From: Roseovarius sp. W115
GTDB taxonomy: Bacteria > Pseudomonadota > Alphaproteobacteria > Rhodobacterales > Rhodobacteraceae
Direction of reading: 5' to 3'
DNA length: 64,000 nt
Assembly (NCBI RefSeq): GCF_032842945.2
Contig: NZ_CP146606.1
Location: 3,104,501 to 3,168,500, forward strand
Positions 63,701 through 64,000 of this stretch are shown piece by piece (position 1 is the stretch's first letter; the number at the start of each line of letters is the position of its first letter). Below the pieces are notes generated by a model, which ran no database searches, was not told the origin of the DNA, and saw only the letters and a program-made list of their open reading frames with translations. Made by a program: the position numbers and the translations under genes.

Positions 63701-64000
63701 TTACACGTGGTCGACAATGCTACGGACAAAACTCTCCCATTTGCTCGCGAATTCACCCGCCAGAAGCGACGGTGGTCGTTGCTTTGGGCTCACTATTGAG
63801 TAGCCAAAGGGGACGGCGGGTTCAAAGTTGGCAAAACGTATCTGGCCGCTGTCTCCGTGTAGACGTCTGTAGCTTTCAGCACTCATCACATCGACCACTG
63901 CGCAAATTTGGCCAGCCTCGATAAAGTGGAATAGCGGCATGAAAAATTGTGCTTCTACACGTACATTGAACCGCGCCCCCACCTGACGAAAGGCTCTCTC
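63701..64000 (-). CDS. LysR-family regulator, C-terminal part (start beyond window)
   Basis: The frame is open to the right edge and reads ERAFRQVGARFNVRVEAQFFMPLFHFIEAGQICAVVDVMSAESY, the effector-binding domain of a LysR-type regulator, then FEPAVPFGYSIVSPKQRPPSLLAGEFASKWESFVRSIV and stops. The DNA-binding N-terminus lies to the right of the window, so target and ligand cannot be given. Confidence 0.75.
   Translation of the reverse strand, partial: ERAFRQVGARFNVRVEAQFFMPLFHFIEAGQICAVVDVMSAESYRRLHGDSGQIRFANFEPAVPFGYSIVSPKQRPPSLLAGEFASKWESFVRSIVDHV

Overview
The window is chromosomal DNA from an alphaproteobacterium, most likely a Rhodobacteraceae member of the Roseobacter group. The evidence is gene order: a suf operon with two membrane-protein genes between sufD and sufS; dusB-ntrB-ntrC-ntrY-ntrX-trkA-trkH-hfq-hflX in one run; fused ispDF; and an NtrC without the GAFTGA loop, as described in Rhodobacter. 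The DNA is moderately GC rich, with lower-GC patches in the accessory regions.

Layout. 1-4296: end of the suf iron-sulfur operon. 4346-13923: a 9.5-kb genomic island that cuts a host tRNA-Arg(CCG) gene in its anticodon loop. It carries a second, complete tRNA-Arg(CCG), a large serine recombinase, a RelE/HigB-type toxin-antitoxin pair, a remnant AbiEii gene, a SIR2-APAZ plus short Argonaute (SPARSA-type) defence system, and a tyrosine integrase. 14074-15401: a tRNA-Cys followed by a tiny islet bounded by a 49-bp direct repeat of the tRNA 3' end, holding only a DUF1778/GNAT (TacA/TacT-like) toxin-antitoxin pair. 15459-25635: RND efflux genes, a potassium channel, a COQ10-like protein, an MmgE/PrpD protein, an ammonium transporter, and pncC-pgpA-ispDF. 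25858-38190: nitrogen two-component systems, Trk potassium uptake, hfq and hflX. 38250-48318: mixed metabolism and transport (pyridoxamine-oxidase-like protein, membrane receiver-like protein, oligopeptide-binding protein, candidate sRNA, 3-hydroxybutyrate dehydrogenase, Pit, Nudix, glutaryl-CoA dehydrogenase, MATE). 48325-54840: a LuxR-type regulator divergent from a polyamine-type ABC operon and an amidohydrolase. 54881-56421: an insertion sequence. 56643-64000: aroQ with a coupled LuxR regulator, a candidate structured RNA, an amidinotransferase, tsf-rpsB, psuG, a DUF502 protein and a LysR gene cut by the window edge.

Two themes stand out. First, both tRNA loci next to each other (Arg and Cys) have been used as insertion sites, and the cargo is defence and addiction modules. 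Second, at least five conserved genes (sufD, SIR2-APAZ, amtB, ntrB, trkA) show single-base frameshifts at short homopolymers, and the apparent fusion of the RND adaptor and pump has the same cause if one G is missing. This points to base-calling errors in the assembly rather than gene decay. I therefore give the repaired gene spans and state the break in each case.

All family assignments come from reading motifs in the translated sequence; no database search was run.
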